Part shown: piece after piece, positions 1 through 6,687 of the stretch | Layout: each line of letters starts with the position of its first letter | Numbering within the stretch: position 1 is the first letter of the stretch | Assembly: GCA_002427465.1 (NCBI GenBank) | Contig: DIRC01000057.1 | Coordinates: forward strand, 1-9,890 | Direction of reading: 5' to 3' | Length of the DNA: 9,890 nt | Source: Clostridiales bacterium UBA5446 | GTDB taxonomy: Bacteria > Bacillota > Clostridia > Oscillospirales > Oscillospiraceae | Translations under genes and position numbers: made by a program | Notes under the pieces: generated by a model | Databases searched by the model: none | Told to the model about the DNA's origin: nothing | What the model saw: the letters and a program-made list of their open reading frames with translations, nothing else

Positions 1-15
1 CTCAGGCGCTTTGCT

Positions 16-44
16 AATATAACATCTGCGAACCTAATTGTCAA
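16..44 (-). promoter_or_regulatory. Strong leftward sigma-A promoter exiting the window
   Basis: Read on the minus strand there is a perfect -35 TTGACA (39-44), a 17-nt spacer and a -10 TATATT (16-21, one mismatch to TATAAT). Transcription would start near position 9-10 and run off the left edge, so the gene it serves is outside the window. It lies beyond the terminator of the isomerase gene, so it begins a new transcription unit. No start codon for the downstream gene is visible. Confidence 0.75.
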
Positions 45-57
45 CCTTTAATTTTAC

Positions 58-74
58 AAAATTCAAAGAATTTT
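58..74. repeat. 7-bp inverted repeat next to the leftward promoter
   Basis: AAAATTC (58-64) and GAATTTT (68-74) form a perfect inverted repeat around AAA. It sits 13 bp upstream of the -35 of the leftward promoter, a fair position for an operator or an AT-rich upstream element. On the + strand it runs into six T residues, so a weak terminator for a gene left of the window is an alternative. I do not recognise a regulator for it. Confidence 0.35.
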
Positions 75-90
75 TTGGTACCTCCTTTTA

Positions 91-106
91 CTACAACATA
101 TAGTGT
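91..106 (-). promoter_or_regulatory. Possible NrdR box (ribonucleotide reductase repressor site)
   Basis: The minus-strand 16-mer ACACTATATGTTGTAG matches 13 of 16 positions of the published NrdR-box consensus acaCwAtATaTwGtgt, including the core C-w-A and T-w-G positions. NrdR represses ribonucleotide reductase operons and its boxes usually occur in pairs near the promoter. Only one good copy is seen here, about 47 bp upstream of the leftward -35. A purine-rich AAAGGAGG (81-88, minus strand) follows it, but no ORF of useful length starts after that. The target gene would lie left of the window. Confidence 0.3.
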
Positions 107-156
107 CGCTCCCGTCGGAGCCTGTCTATATGACCTCGACGGCAGACCTCCGGCAT

Positions 157-184
157 TCCGGCGGCATAATAATCCGGCGGCATA
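157..184. repeat. Two 12-bp direct repeats, period 16
   Basis: TCCGGCGGCATA occurs at 157-168 and again at 173-184, separated by ATAA. This lies just beyond the operon terminator. It is a short tandem duplication with no recognised function. Confidence 0.5.
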
Positions 185-191
185 TTAATAA

Positions 192-216
192 GGATACCGC
201 GATAATCGCGGTATCC
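192..216 (-). terminator. Intrinsic terminator of the mfd-isomerase operon
   Basis: GGATACCGCGA (192-202) and TCGCGGTATCC (206-216) form a perfect 11-bp stem with a TAA loop, about 40 nt past the isomerase stop codon. In the leftward direction the stem is followed by TTATTAATA, a loose T-rich tract. In the rightward direction it is followed by CCTTTCT, so function as a leftward terminator fits better. No other strong hairpin lies between the isomerase gene and the next leftward promoter. Confidence 0.75.
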
Positions 217-257
217 CTTTCTCGATATGATCGTGAGTTTTATCAGGCGCTTTTCGT

Positions 258-1427
258 TCAGGCAAAAAGCGTATTCAGATCAAGGTTCTCGAACTCAGGC
301 TCCCAGACCGCCTCCGCGTCCGTGATCCAGTTGCCTACCAGAACGTCATAGGCGTCAACCGCCGCCAGGTAGCGCAGCGTATACTGCTCCGTCTCGGAAT
401 AGTATTCCACCAGGTTGTCCGGCTCCGTGGGCAGGCGAAGAATGATATGGTAGCCAAACTGGGTCTCGACAATTCCGGAGATTTCATAGTCCTCCAGGCC
501 GGCGACGGCAGTTTCGAACGCTTCGTCCATTTTCCCCTTGGCAAAGCAATATCCCTCCGGGTAAGAAGGCAGGCCCACATCCTCGCTGTAGTCCGTCATC
601 AGCTCGTCAAACAGCGCAAGGCGCGCGTCCCCCTCCGCGGCGTCAAGCTGCGCGGCTATGTTTTTCGCAGTTTCGAGCTTTGCGGCCTTTTCCTCCTCGC
701 TCAGGGCCTCCCCCTCCGTGTCCACGGTGGAAAGCAGAATATGCTTGGCGGTCATATAGCCGTTGGCTTCGGCAAAGGCCGCCGCATCCTCGTCGGATAG
801 CAGCTCGCCGCTGCCGCCGTAAAGCTTGTCAAAGCAGTCGTTATACAGGCAGGATACCTGGTTTATATAGCTATAAAGCTCCGGGCTGACGTAAACCCCT
901 TCCAGATAGGCATAGAAGTCCTCCTCCGTACCCTCCTCGCCCACGCAGGCCGTGATATCCGAAGCCAGCAGCTCCTGAAGATAGGCCTCGTCCTCCGCGG
1001 TAAGCGACGCCCCGGCGGCTTTCGCGTTTACCTCCAGCGCATGGTACTGCTTCACCATATCCCGGGCGCTGACGCTGAAATATTGGGCGTAGGTCTGGGT
1101 TTCGTCGAACATGCTGGCCGCCGAAAGGTCGGGAATCGTCCCAACATACTGCTCAATGTACGACATAGAATAATACAGCCAATAGAAATACTCGCCCCAG
1201 GTGACCTGGCTGCCGTTAATCGTCATAACCACGGTATCCAGAGGGTATTTTGCCCGGGCGGCGGCATAATCCCTGGTATCCTCCGCACCGCCGTCCGGGG
1301 TTCCGGACGACTCCGGCGCAGCCGAGGCCCCGCCGTCATAATTCTGAACGCCGGTACCGGCGCAGCCCGCAAGCCCACCGAATGCCAATATTACGGCCAA
1401 TAGCAGCGCCAGCACTTTATACTTCAT
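258..1427 (-). CDS. PrsA-like parvulin peptidyl-prolyl cis-trans isomerase, lipoprotein
   Basis: This encodes a 389-residue exported foldase expected to sit on the outer face of the membrane and help secreted proteins fold by isomerising prolyl bonds. Residues 1-21 are a lipoprotein signal peptide ending in lipobox L19-A20-G21-C22. A low-complexity Gly/Ser/Ala/Glu linker follows to about residue 50, then a SurA/PrsA-like helical region (about 65-210) and a parvulin domain (about 225-332). The parvulin domain keeps the two usual histidines, in AKHI (H229) and FGYHIILR (H327). The acidic, Tyr-rich insert is typical of clostridial homologues. The ATG at 1427 has an AAAGGAG site (minus strand, 1436-1442) and the signal peptide begins right there. 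It follows mfd by 31 nt on the same strand, so they share a transcript. The mfd-isomerase pairing also occurs in other clostridia. The fold is clear; the substrates cannot be told from sequence. Confidence 0.92.
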   Translation of the reverse strand: MKYKVLALLLAVILAFGGLAGCAGTGVQNYDGGASAAPESSGTPDGGAEDTRDYAAARAKYPLDTVVMTINGSQVTWGEYFYWLYYSMSYIEQYVGTIPDLSAASMFDETQTYAQYFSVSARDMVKQYHALEVNAKAAGASLTAEDEAYLQELLASDITACVGEEGTEEDFYAYLEGVYVSPELYSYINQVSCLYNDCFDKLYGGSGELLSDEDAAAFAEANGYMTAKHILLSTVDTEGEALSEEEKAAKLETAKNIAAQLDAAEGDARLALFDELMTDYSEDVGLPSYPEGYCFAKGKMDEAFETAVAGLEDYEISGIVETQFGYHIILRLPTEPDNLVEYYSETEQYTLRYLAAVDAYDVLVGNWITDAEAVWEPEFENLDLNTLFA

Positions 1428-1458
1428 TTAAATATCTCCTTTGAAATTCATTTTTTGA

Positions 1459-4400
1459 TCATATCACTTCCGCGGGAATTGTGGAAGCCCAGGCGGCAAC
1501 AAATTTTCTTCCTTCATCCAAAACCCTGGCTTTTGACGGCAGCCGGAGCGCCAGGCATGGCTTCTGCCCCGCCTCCACACGCACCCGGCCCTTGTATTCC
1601 GGCCTGGCATACAGCTCGGACACCCGCGCCATATCGAAATCCGTAAGGAAAAAGCGCAGGATTCCCGCTTTTTGGGCGATGTCCGTGATGCCGGCCCTTC
1701 CCGCCTCTCCCCGGAGCAGCGCCACCTGCACCAGCGCGTTAACCGGGGCAGGCGGGTCTCCGAACCGGTCAATCAGCTCGTCTGTCACGTCGTCGGCGTC
1801 GGCTTCCGTGCGGATAAGGGCAATGCGGCGGTAAAGATCCATCCGCTGTTCCGCAGAGGAAATGTAGCTTTCCGGGATATTGGCCGACACGGTAAGATCC
1901 GCCGAGCACTCGGCGCGGCGCGGTGACTGGCCGCCCTTTTCCTCCAGTACCGCCTCCTCCAGAAGCTTAAGGTACATGTCGTAGCCAACATCTATCAAAT
2001 GTCCTGACTGTTCCGCGCCCAAAAGGTTCCCGGCGCCGCGAATTTCCAGATCCCGCATGGCGATCCGGAAGCCCGAGTTGAACTCGGCGAATTCCCGGAT
2101 GGCCGTCAGCCGCTTTTCCGCAATCTCCGTCAGAACCTTGTCCCGCTTAAACGTGAGATATGCGGATGCGCGGCGGGAGGACCGCCCCACCCGTCCCCGG
2201 ATCTGATGGAGCTGCGCCAGCCCCAGCTTATCCGCGTCTTCTATAATAAGAGTATTGACGTTGGGAATATCTATGCCGGTTTCGATGATAGTCGTACAGA
2301 CCAAAACCTGAGTTCTGCCCTCGGTCATGTCTTCCATGACCCTTCCCAGCTGCTCCTCATCCATTTTTCCATGGGCAACGGCGACCGCCGCGCCATCCAG
2401 CATTTCGGACAGCCTGAGGGCCGTCCGTTCAATATTATTGATTCTGTTATGGAGGTAGTATACCTGCCCGCCGCGTGAAATTTCCTTTTTTATGGCGTCG
2501 CAGACCACGCCCCAGTCGTGCTCCATAACGAAGGTCTGAACAGGCAGCCTGTCCTGGGGCGGTTCCTCAATGGTGGACATATCCCTGATCCCGGCCATGG
2601 CCATATTCAGGGTTCTTGGTATCGGCGTGGCCGAAAGGGTAAGCACGTCCACCTGGCGGCTCATTTCTTTAATGTGCTCCTTATGGGAGACTCCGAAGCG
2701 CTGCTCCTCGTCCACAATAAGAAGGCCGAGGTTTTTAAACTCCACATCCTTTTGCAAAAGCCTGTGGGTGCCGATGACAAAGTCGCACTTGCCGCTTTTC
2801 AGATCCCCCAGGGTCCGGCGGACATCCGCCGGCGTGCGGAATCGGGACAGCACTTCGATTTCCACGGGAAAACCGAAAAACCTCTGGACAGAGGTCTGAT
2901 AATGCTGCTGCGCCAGAACGGTGGTAGGCGCCAGAAGGGCCGCCTGCTTTCCGTCCAAAACGCATTTCATCACGGCGCGAAGGGCCACCTCGGTCTTTCC
3001 GTAACCCACGTCCCCGCATAAAAGCCGGTCCATGGGAACGGGCTTTTCCATATCCGCTTTGATTTCCGCGATGCAGCGCAGCTGATCTTCCGTTTCACTG
3101 TATTCAAAACGTTCCTCAAACTCGGCCTGCCAGGGGCTGTCCGGCGAAAAGGCGTGGCCCTTCTGGCGAATCCTCTCCGCGTAAAGGGCAATGAGGCCCT
3201 TGGCAAGATCCTTTGCCGCGGCTTTCGCCCGGCTTTTTGCCCTTGCCCATTCCGTGCCGCCCATTTTGGACAGCCGCACAGGCTGATCCTCGCCGGCCCC
3301 CATATACTTTGCCACCAGATCAAGCTGGGTGGCGGGTACATACAGGCTGTCCGTACCGGCATAGCAGATTTTGATATAGTCTTTCTCCGCCCCGTCCACC
3401 GGTATCCGCACGACGCCGGCGAAGCGGCCGATTCCGTGATGCTCGTGCACCACAAGATCCCCCACGGAAAGATCGGCGTACGAGCCCAGCTTTTCACCGG
3501 CCATGGCCTTTTTGCGGCGTGCCCCCCGCCGGATGCCGCTGCCGGCAATCTGGGTGTCCGTCAGAACGGCTAAACGCAAAGACGGATATTCCAATCCCGC
3601 CGAAAGCTTTCCCGCCGTGATCAGGCAGAAGCCGGCCTCGGGCGGCCCCTCCGGATTTTCTGCCGCCACTGCCCGGATATTCTTTTTTATGAAGATATCG
3701 CGCAGAATATTCGCCCGTCTCATGTCCCCGGCCAGAACCGCCACGCGGCACCCTATCCCCAGATAGTGGGCCACGTCCTCCGCCGCGGTCTCGCTGTTGC
3801 CGCCGTAGGAGGGCAGCTGCTTTGCCGTCACGCCCACGACGGTGCGCGGCGCGGCGGGAAGCCGCCCCACGGTAAACGCGTCAGCAAAATAAAGGGGTAA
3901 GGCCCCCAGGGCCTTCATCATGGCGTCGAAGGGCATGGCAAAGCTTTCCGGCCGTGCAGCAATAGCCCCGGAACGAACCAGCATATTAACGTCGTCGGAA
4001 AGCTGCTTTGCAAAAGCCCTGGCCCTCTCCGCAGTTCTCACGGGCTGATCCATCACCACAACCGCATCTTCAGGAAAATAATCCAAGGCCGTGGCAATTT
4101 CCCCGTAGATAATATGCGCGTACCGGTCCGCCGCCACCAGCTCCGCGCCGGCCGCCATGCGCTCGGCGTCCTCCCGAAGGGAGGCCGCCAGCTTTTCGGA
4201 GGTGCCGTCGCCCCGGCGTTTGGACGCCCTGTCCGCAAGCGCCCCCAGGGTTGCCGCAAGGGCGGCGGCCCCGCCTTTGTACAGGGATGGCAGCGTCTCC
4301 GCCGCCGGCAGAACGGCGCAGCCCGAAAGCCGCTCGGTCCGGCGCTGTGAACCCACGTCGAAAAAGCTTATTCCGTCCACATCGTCGCCCCAGAATTCCA

Positions 4401-4995
4401 CACGCACAGGGGCGGGATATGCCGGAGAAAAAAAGTCCAGAATTCCGCCCCGCCGGGAAAACTGGCCCGGCCCCTCCACCTGTTCCGCCCGGGTATAGCC
4501 GCCGCGCAAAAGGGCGTCCTCCACATCCTCCGGGGGGACTCCGGCGCCGTCCTCTATCGTAAAGGCCGTTCGGCGCAGAATTTCCGGCGGCATCGCCCGC
4601 TGCATCAGTCCCGCCGCCGTCACCACCGCCACCGGCGCGCCCTTAAGCAGGGCATACAGGGCGCCGATCCGCTTCTGTTCCGCCTGTCTGGAGGCCGCGT
4701 CCGCAGAGAAAAAGGTAAATTCCCGGGAGCAGATCAGCTCCGCCTCCAGGCCGGAAAAGGCGACAAGGTCTCCCATGAGGGCTTCCGCCGCGGTTTCGTC
4801 CGGGGATACGACTATAAGTGGCCTTCCGGTTTTTTCGCGGACAGCCGCCATAAAATGCGCTCTGTGTATGGCTGAAAGGCCTGAAATCAGCGCAGGAAAC
4901 CGACCGCTTTCCCCTGGCATAGGGATAGCGGCGGTCTCCGGATTATTAAAAAATTCGCGGGTGAGAAAACTTTGTTGCATCATTTTATACAACAT
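1459..4995 (-). CDS. mfd: Transcription-repair coupling factor Mfd
   Basis: Mfd is a cytoplasmic DNA translocase that pushes stalled RNA polymerase off damaged template and recruits the UvrA/UvrB excision-repair proteins. The 1178-residue product is full length. Residues 1-350 form the UvrB-like UvrA-binding module. The CarD-like RNA-polymerase-interacting domain lies at about 508-565 (VGDLVVHEHHGIGRF). The RecG-like translocase has Walker A GDVGYGKTE (661-669), DEEQ box (762-765), SAT (788-790) and motif VI QIRGRVGR (931-938). The TRG relay motif (about 975-1000) and C-terminal regulatory domain 7 follow. The start is uncertain: the ATG at 4995 and the ATGs at 4983/4980 (residues 5 and 6) are in frame, and none has a good ribosome binding site of its own. 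A short leader ORF ending one base before 4983 may deliver ribosomes by reinitiation. Mfd is first in the operon and reads away from dnaA. Confidence 0.97.
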   Translation of the reverse strand: MLYKMMQQSFLTREFFNNPETAAIPMPGESGRFPALISGLSAIHRAHFMAAVREKTGRPLIVVSPDETAAEALMGDLVAFSGLEAELICSREFTFFSADAASRQAEQKRIGALYALLKGAPVAVVTAAGLMQRAMPPEILRRTAFTIEDGAGVPPEDVEDALLRGGYTRAEQVEGPGQFSRRGGILDFFSPAYPAPVRVEFWGDDVDGISFFDVGSQRRTERLSGCAVLPAAETLPSLYKGGAAALAATLGALADRASKRRGDGTSEKLAASLREDAERMAAGAELVAADRYAHIIYGEIATALDYFPEDAVVVMDQPVRTAERARAFAKQLSDDVNMLVRSGAIAARPESFAMPFDAMMKALGALPLYFADAFTVGRLPAAPRTVVGVTAKQLPSYGGNSETAAEDVAHYLGIGCRVAVLAGDMRRANILRDIFIKKNIRAVAAENPEGPPEAGFCLITAGKLSAGLEYPSLRLAVLTDTQIAGSGIRRGARRKKAMAGEKLGSYADLSVGDLVVHEHHGIGRFAGVVRIPVDGAEKDYIKICYAGTDSLYVPATQLDLVAKYMGAGEDQPVRLSKMGGTEWARAKSRAKAAAKDLAKGLIALYAERIRQKGHAFSPDSPWQAEFEERFEYSETEDQLRCIAEIKADMEKPVPMDRLLCGDVGYGKTEVALRAVMKCVLDGKQAALLAPTTVLAQQHYQTSVQRFFGFPVEIEVLSRFRTPADVRRTLGDLKSGKCDFVIGTHRLLQKDVEFKNLGLLIVDEEQRFGVSHKEHIKEMSRQVDVLTLSATPIPRTLNMAMAGIRDMSTIEEPPQDRLPVQTFVMEHDWGVVCDAIKKEISRGGQVYYLHNRINNIERTALRLSEMLDGAAVAVAHGKMDEEQLGRVMEDMTEGRTQVLVCTTIIETGIDIPNVNTLIIEDADKLGLAQLHQIRGRVGRSSRRASAYLTFKRDKVLTEIAEKRLTAIREFAEFNSGFRIAMRDLEIRGAGNLLGAEQSGHLIDVGYDMYLKLLEEAVLEEKGGQSPRRAECSADLTVSANIPESYISSAEQRMDLYRRIALIRTEADADDVTDELIDRFGDPPAPVNALVQVALLRGEAGRAGITDIAQKAGILRFFLTDFDMARVSELYARPEYKGRVRVEAGQKPCLALRLPSKARVLDEGRKFVAAWASTIPAEVI

Positions 4996-5026
4996 GGGCT
5001 GCCATGCCGGGTTTAAGTGAGGGCAT
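4985..5026 (-). CDS. Putative 13-residue leader ORF overlapping the mfd start
   Basis: An ATG at 5026-5024 follows AAGGAAAG (minus strand, 5034-5041) at good spacing and lies about 25 nt after the predicted mfd transcription start. It encodes MPSLKPGMAAHVV and stops at TAA (4987-4985). Only one base separates that stop from the ATG at 4983, the in-frame fifth codon of mfd. The leader is in a different frame from mfd and contains the first possible mfd ATG (4995). This layout suits termination-reinitiation coupling. The peptide has no run of one amino acid and no hairpin that would suggest classical attenuation. Alternatively the true mfd start is simply poorly served, or there is a sequencing error. 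Confidence 0.4.
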   Translation of the reverse strand: MPSLKPGMAAHVV

Positions 5027-5057
5027 AACGATCTTTCCTTTTCGTATAAACGGATAA

Positions 5058-5086
5058 ATCATATCAGACCCGGGCGGCGAAAGCAA
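5058..5086 (-). promoter_or_regulatory. mfd promoter (leftward)
   Basis: On the minus strand, -35 TTGCTT (5081-5086), a 17-nt spacer and -10 TATGAT (5058-5063) are seen, with TG one base upstream of the -10 (extended -10). The transcription start would be near 5050-5051, giving a leader of about 25 nt before the 13-residue ORF. Confidence 0.75.
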
Positions 5087-5119
5087 CCTTTTATCGTCGC
5101 AAAGAACCATGCAGCTCTA

Positions 5120-5131
5120 TTATTTAAATAA
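5120..5131. repeat. 12-bp AT palindrome between the divergent promoters
   Basis: TTATTTAAATAA is a perfect palindrome ending 9 bp upstream of the dnaA -35 and lying between the two divergent -35 elements (5086 and 5141). It could be an AT-rich upstream element or an operator. It does not match a DnaA box, and I know no regulator for it. Confidence 0.35.
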
Positions 5132-5140
5132 GGTAGGTTC

Positions 5141-5169
5141 TTGCTTTCTGACCGGTTTTTTGGTATAAT
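5141..5169 (+). promoter_or_regulatory. dnaA promoter (rightward)
   Basis: -35 TTGCTT (5141-5146), a 17-nt spacer and a perfect -10 TATAAT (5164-5169), preceded by TG at 5161-5162 (extended -10). Transcription would start near 5176, giving a leader of about 34 nt. The -35 hexamer and extended -10 are the same design as the mfd promoter facing the other way. No DnaA-box-like site overlaps it, so DnaA autoregulation at this promoter is not evident. Confidence 0.8.
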
Positions 5170-5209
5170 TTTAGAGTTAACTGTGCCCTCTATATAAGGA
5201 GGAAAATAT

Positions 5210-6520
5210 ATGAATTCTTTAGACGAAATTTGGTCAAACGTCATGTCGGTTCTTTCCGAAGACCTCACCCCCACCGCGGTCAACACCTGGTTTTCCGACT
5301 GTACCCCCGTTGATTTGGAGGATTGCCGCATCGTGCTCCACACCGGCACAGACTTTAAGCGCCGGATCATCCTCTCCCGCTTCGGGGATACCATCAGAAA
5401 AACGCTGTCCGATCTGTTCTCCTGCGATTTCGACCTGATTGTCCTGGCCGGAAACGAATTGGAACAGTATCGCAACCGCCGGAAGGCCGAGGATTTTCTG
5501 CCGGAAATGGACGGCTATACTTTTGACCACTTTATAGTCGGCGCTTCAAACAAATTTGCCCACGCCGCGGCCATAGCCGTCGCGGAAACTCCCGGCAGGG
5601 TATATAATCCCCTTTTTATTTATGGAAACTCAGGCCTGGGCAAAACCCACCTGCTTCTTGCCATCGGCCAGGCCATACATGAAAAAGACCCCACAAAAAA
5701 GATCGCCTACCTGAAAGGCGACGAATTCACAAACCAGATGGTTCAGTCCATCCAGGCCGGAACCGCTGAGGATTTTCGCAGAAAATACCGCAATGTAGAT
5801 CTTTTTCTCGTGGACGATATTCAGTTCATCGCGGGAAAGCAGCAGACCCAGGAAGAATTTTTCCACACCTTTAATAATATCTATGAAGCCGGAAACCAAA
5901 TCGTCATTACCTCCGACCGGCCGCCTCTGGACATGGTCAAGCTTGACGACCGGCTGCGCACCCGCTTTGAGGGAGGACTTATGGCGGACGTCCAGCCCCC
6001 GGATATGGAGACCCGCATGGCCATCACACGAAATAAGGCCGCCCAGCTGGGGATGCTCCTTTCTTCCGAGGTTGTGGAGTACATCTCCGAGAACATAACG
6101 GCGAATATCCGGCAGATTGAGGGCGTTGTCAAGCGGCTTACCGCTTACCGCGAAATCCTGGACGACGCGATCACAATTAATTCCGTCAAACGGGCGATCA
6201 AGGACGTTATCCGGATCGGCGCCTACATCCCGACCCCGGATATTATCATTGAGGAGACCGCCCGCTACTATTCCCTGGGGTCCGACGATCTGCGCGGCCA
6301 GCGCCGCTCTAAAAACACGGCCATGGCCAGGCAGATTTCCATGTACCTTATGAGAAACCTGACAAACCTGTCCCTGAAGGATATCGGCGAGCAGTATGAA
6401 GACCGCAATCACTCCACTGTCCTTTCCTCTATCAGAAAAGTGGAGGATCTTTTAAAAAATGATCCGGATATGAACGGCACCATCCGGGACATCACCAGTA
6501 ATATTAATTCCAGGTCGTAG
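5210..6520 (+). CDS. dnaA: Chromosomal replication initiator DnaA
   Basis: DnaA binds origin boxes, forms an ATP-dependent filament and melts oriC. The 436-residue protein is complete. Domain I is about 1-80, followed by a short linker (domain II, about 81-100), so it is at the short end for the family. The AAA+ domain has Walker A GNSGLGKTH (139-147), Walker B LFLVDDIQF (198-206), sensor I ITSDRPP (233-239), the arginine-finger segment DDRLRTRF (246-253) and sensor II NIRQIEG (299-305). Domain IV carries the box-recognition helix as NHSTV (400-404), where most DnaA proteins have DHTTV, and MARQ (372-375), where RPRQ is common. The ATG at 5210 has AAGGAGG (5196-5202) 7 nt upstream and its own promoter. 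The gene is C-rich on its coding strand, unlike dnaN and recF, which fits its position left of the origin. Confidence 0.98.
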   Translation: MNSLDEIWSNVMSVLSEDLTPTAVNTWFSDCTPVDLEDCRIVLHTGTDFKRRIILSRFGDTIRKTLSDLFSCDFDLIVLAGNELEQYRNRRKAEDFLPEMDGYTFDHFIVGASNKFAHAAAIAVAETPGRVYNPLFIYGNSGLGKTHLLLAIGQAIHEKDPTKKIAYLKGDEFTNQMVQSIQAGTAEDFRRKYRNVDLFLVDDIQFIAGKQQTQEEFFHTFNNIYEAGNQIVITSDRPPLDMVKLDDRLRTRFEGGLMADVQPPDMETRMAITRNKAAQLGMLLSSEVVEYISENITANIRQIEGVVKRLTAYREILDDAITINSVKRAIKDVIRIGAYIPTPDIIIEETARYYSLGSDDLRGQRRSKNTAMARQISMYLMRNLTNLSLKDIGEQYEDRNHSTVLSSIRKVEDLLKNDPDMNGTIRDITSNINSRS

Positions 6521-6529
6521 TTTTGAACA
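6521..6529 (+). other. Degenerate DnaA box
   Basis: TTTTGAACA differs by one base from the repeated origin 9-mer TTTTCAACA and starts immediately after the dnaA stop codon. It may be chance in AT-rich sequence. Confidence 0.3.
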
Positions 6530-6534
6530 TTAAA

Positions 6535-6543
6535 TGTTGAAAA
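6535..6543 (-). other. DnaA box 1 (TTTTCAACA on the minus strand)
   Basis: TGTTGAAAA on the + strand is the reverse complement of TTTTCAACA. That sequence matches the classical TTATCCACA box at 7 of 9 positions. It is identical to the other three boxes in the spacer, which is the main reason to call it. Confidence 0.65.
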
Positions 6544-6595
6544 ATGAAAACTATCCTGTTGATTGGTGTCGGAAACTTATTTCCCAGATTTTAGG

Positions 6596-6604
6596 TGTTG
6601 AAAA
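6596..6604 (-). other. DnaA box 2 (TTTTCAACA on the minus strand)
   Basis: TGTTGAAAA on the + strand, an exact copy of box 1. It faces box 3 across 20 bp. Confidence 0.65.
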
Positions 6605-6624
6605 CAGAAAAATAATCAACTTTT

Positions 6625-6633
6625 TTTTCAACA
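6625..6633 (+). other. DnaA box 3 (TTTTCAACA)
   Basis: An exact copy of the origin 9-mer at the end of an eight-T run, opposite in orientation to boxes 1 and 2. Confidence 0.65.
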
Positions 6634-6667
6634 CGCAAACCCTTTGAGGCATAAGGGAAAAATCGGG

Positions 6668-6676
6668 TTTTCAACA
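6668..6676 (+). other. DnaA box 4, adjacent to the unwinding tract
   Basis: An exact copy of TTTTCAACA. It is the last box before the GC cluster (GCCGGC, 6681-6686) and the CTA-triplet tract, and points toward them. This is the expected place for the box from which DnaA loads onto the trio strand. Confidence 0.7.
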
Positions 6677-6687
6677 TCTTGCCGGCT

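Larger units (their letters stand above)
6595..6634. repeat. 10-bp inverted repeat formed by DnaA boxes 2 and 3
   Basis: GTGTTGAAAA (6595-6604) and TTTTCAACAC (6625-6634) are perfect reverse complements separated by 20 bp of AT-rich sequence. Each arm holds a DnaA box, so this is a head-to-head box pair rather than a terminator. The rightward arm is not followed by a T tract. Confidence 0.6.

Noticed and set aside
108..121. GCTCC-CGTC-GGAGC hairpin as a second terminator
   Set aside because: The stem is short and has no T tract on either strand; the 11-bp hairpin at 192-216 is the better terminator.
103..351. A small + strand ORF at the left end
   Set aside because: It starts with GTG without a ribosome binding site, runs through the terminator hairpin and into the isomerase gene on the other strand, and its composition is not protein-like.
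2518..3021. A 167-codon open frame on the + strand inside mfd
   Set aside because: It lies opposite the Mfd translocase motifs and has no domain or family features; a frame shadow.
5630..6412. A 260-codon open frame on the minus strand inside dnaA
   Set aside because: It is antisense to the conserved AAA+ and DNA-binding domains of DnaA and has no family resemblance; a frame shadow.
6640..6657. CCCTT...AAGGG hairpin as a dnaA terminator
   Set aside because: Only a 5-bp stem with an 8-nt loop, followed by A residues rather than T, so it cannot be a convincing rightward terminator. It lies between DnaA boxes 3 and 4.
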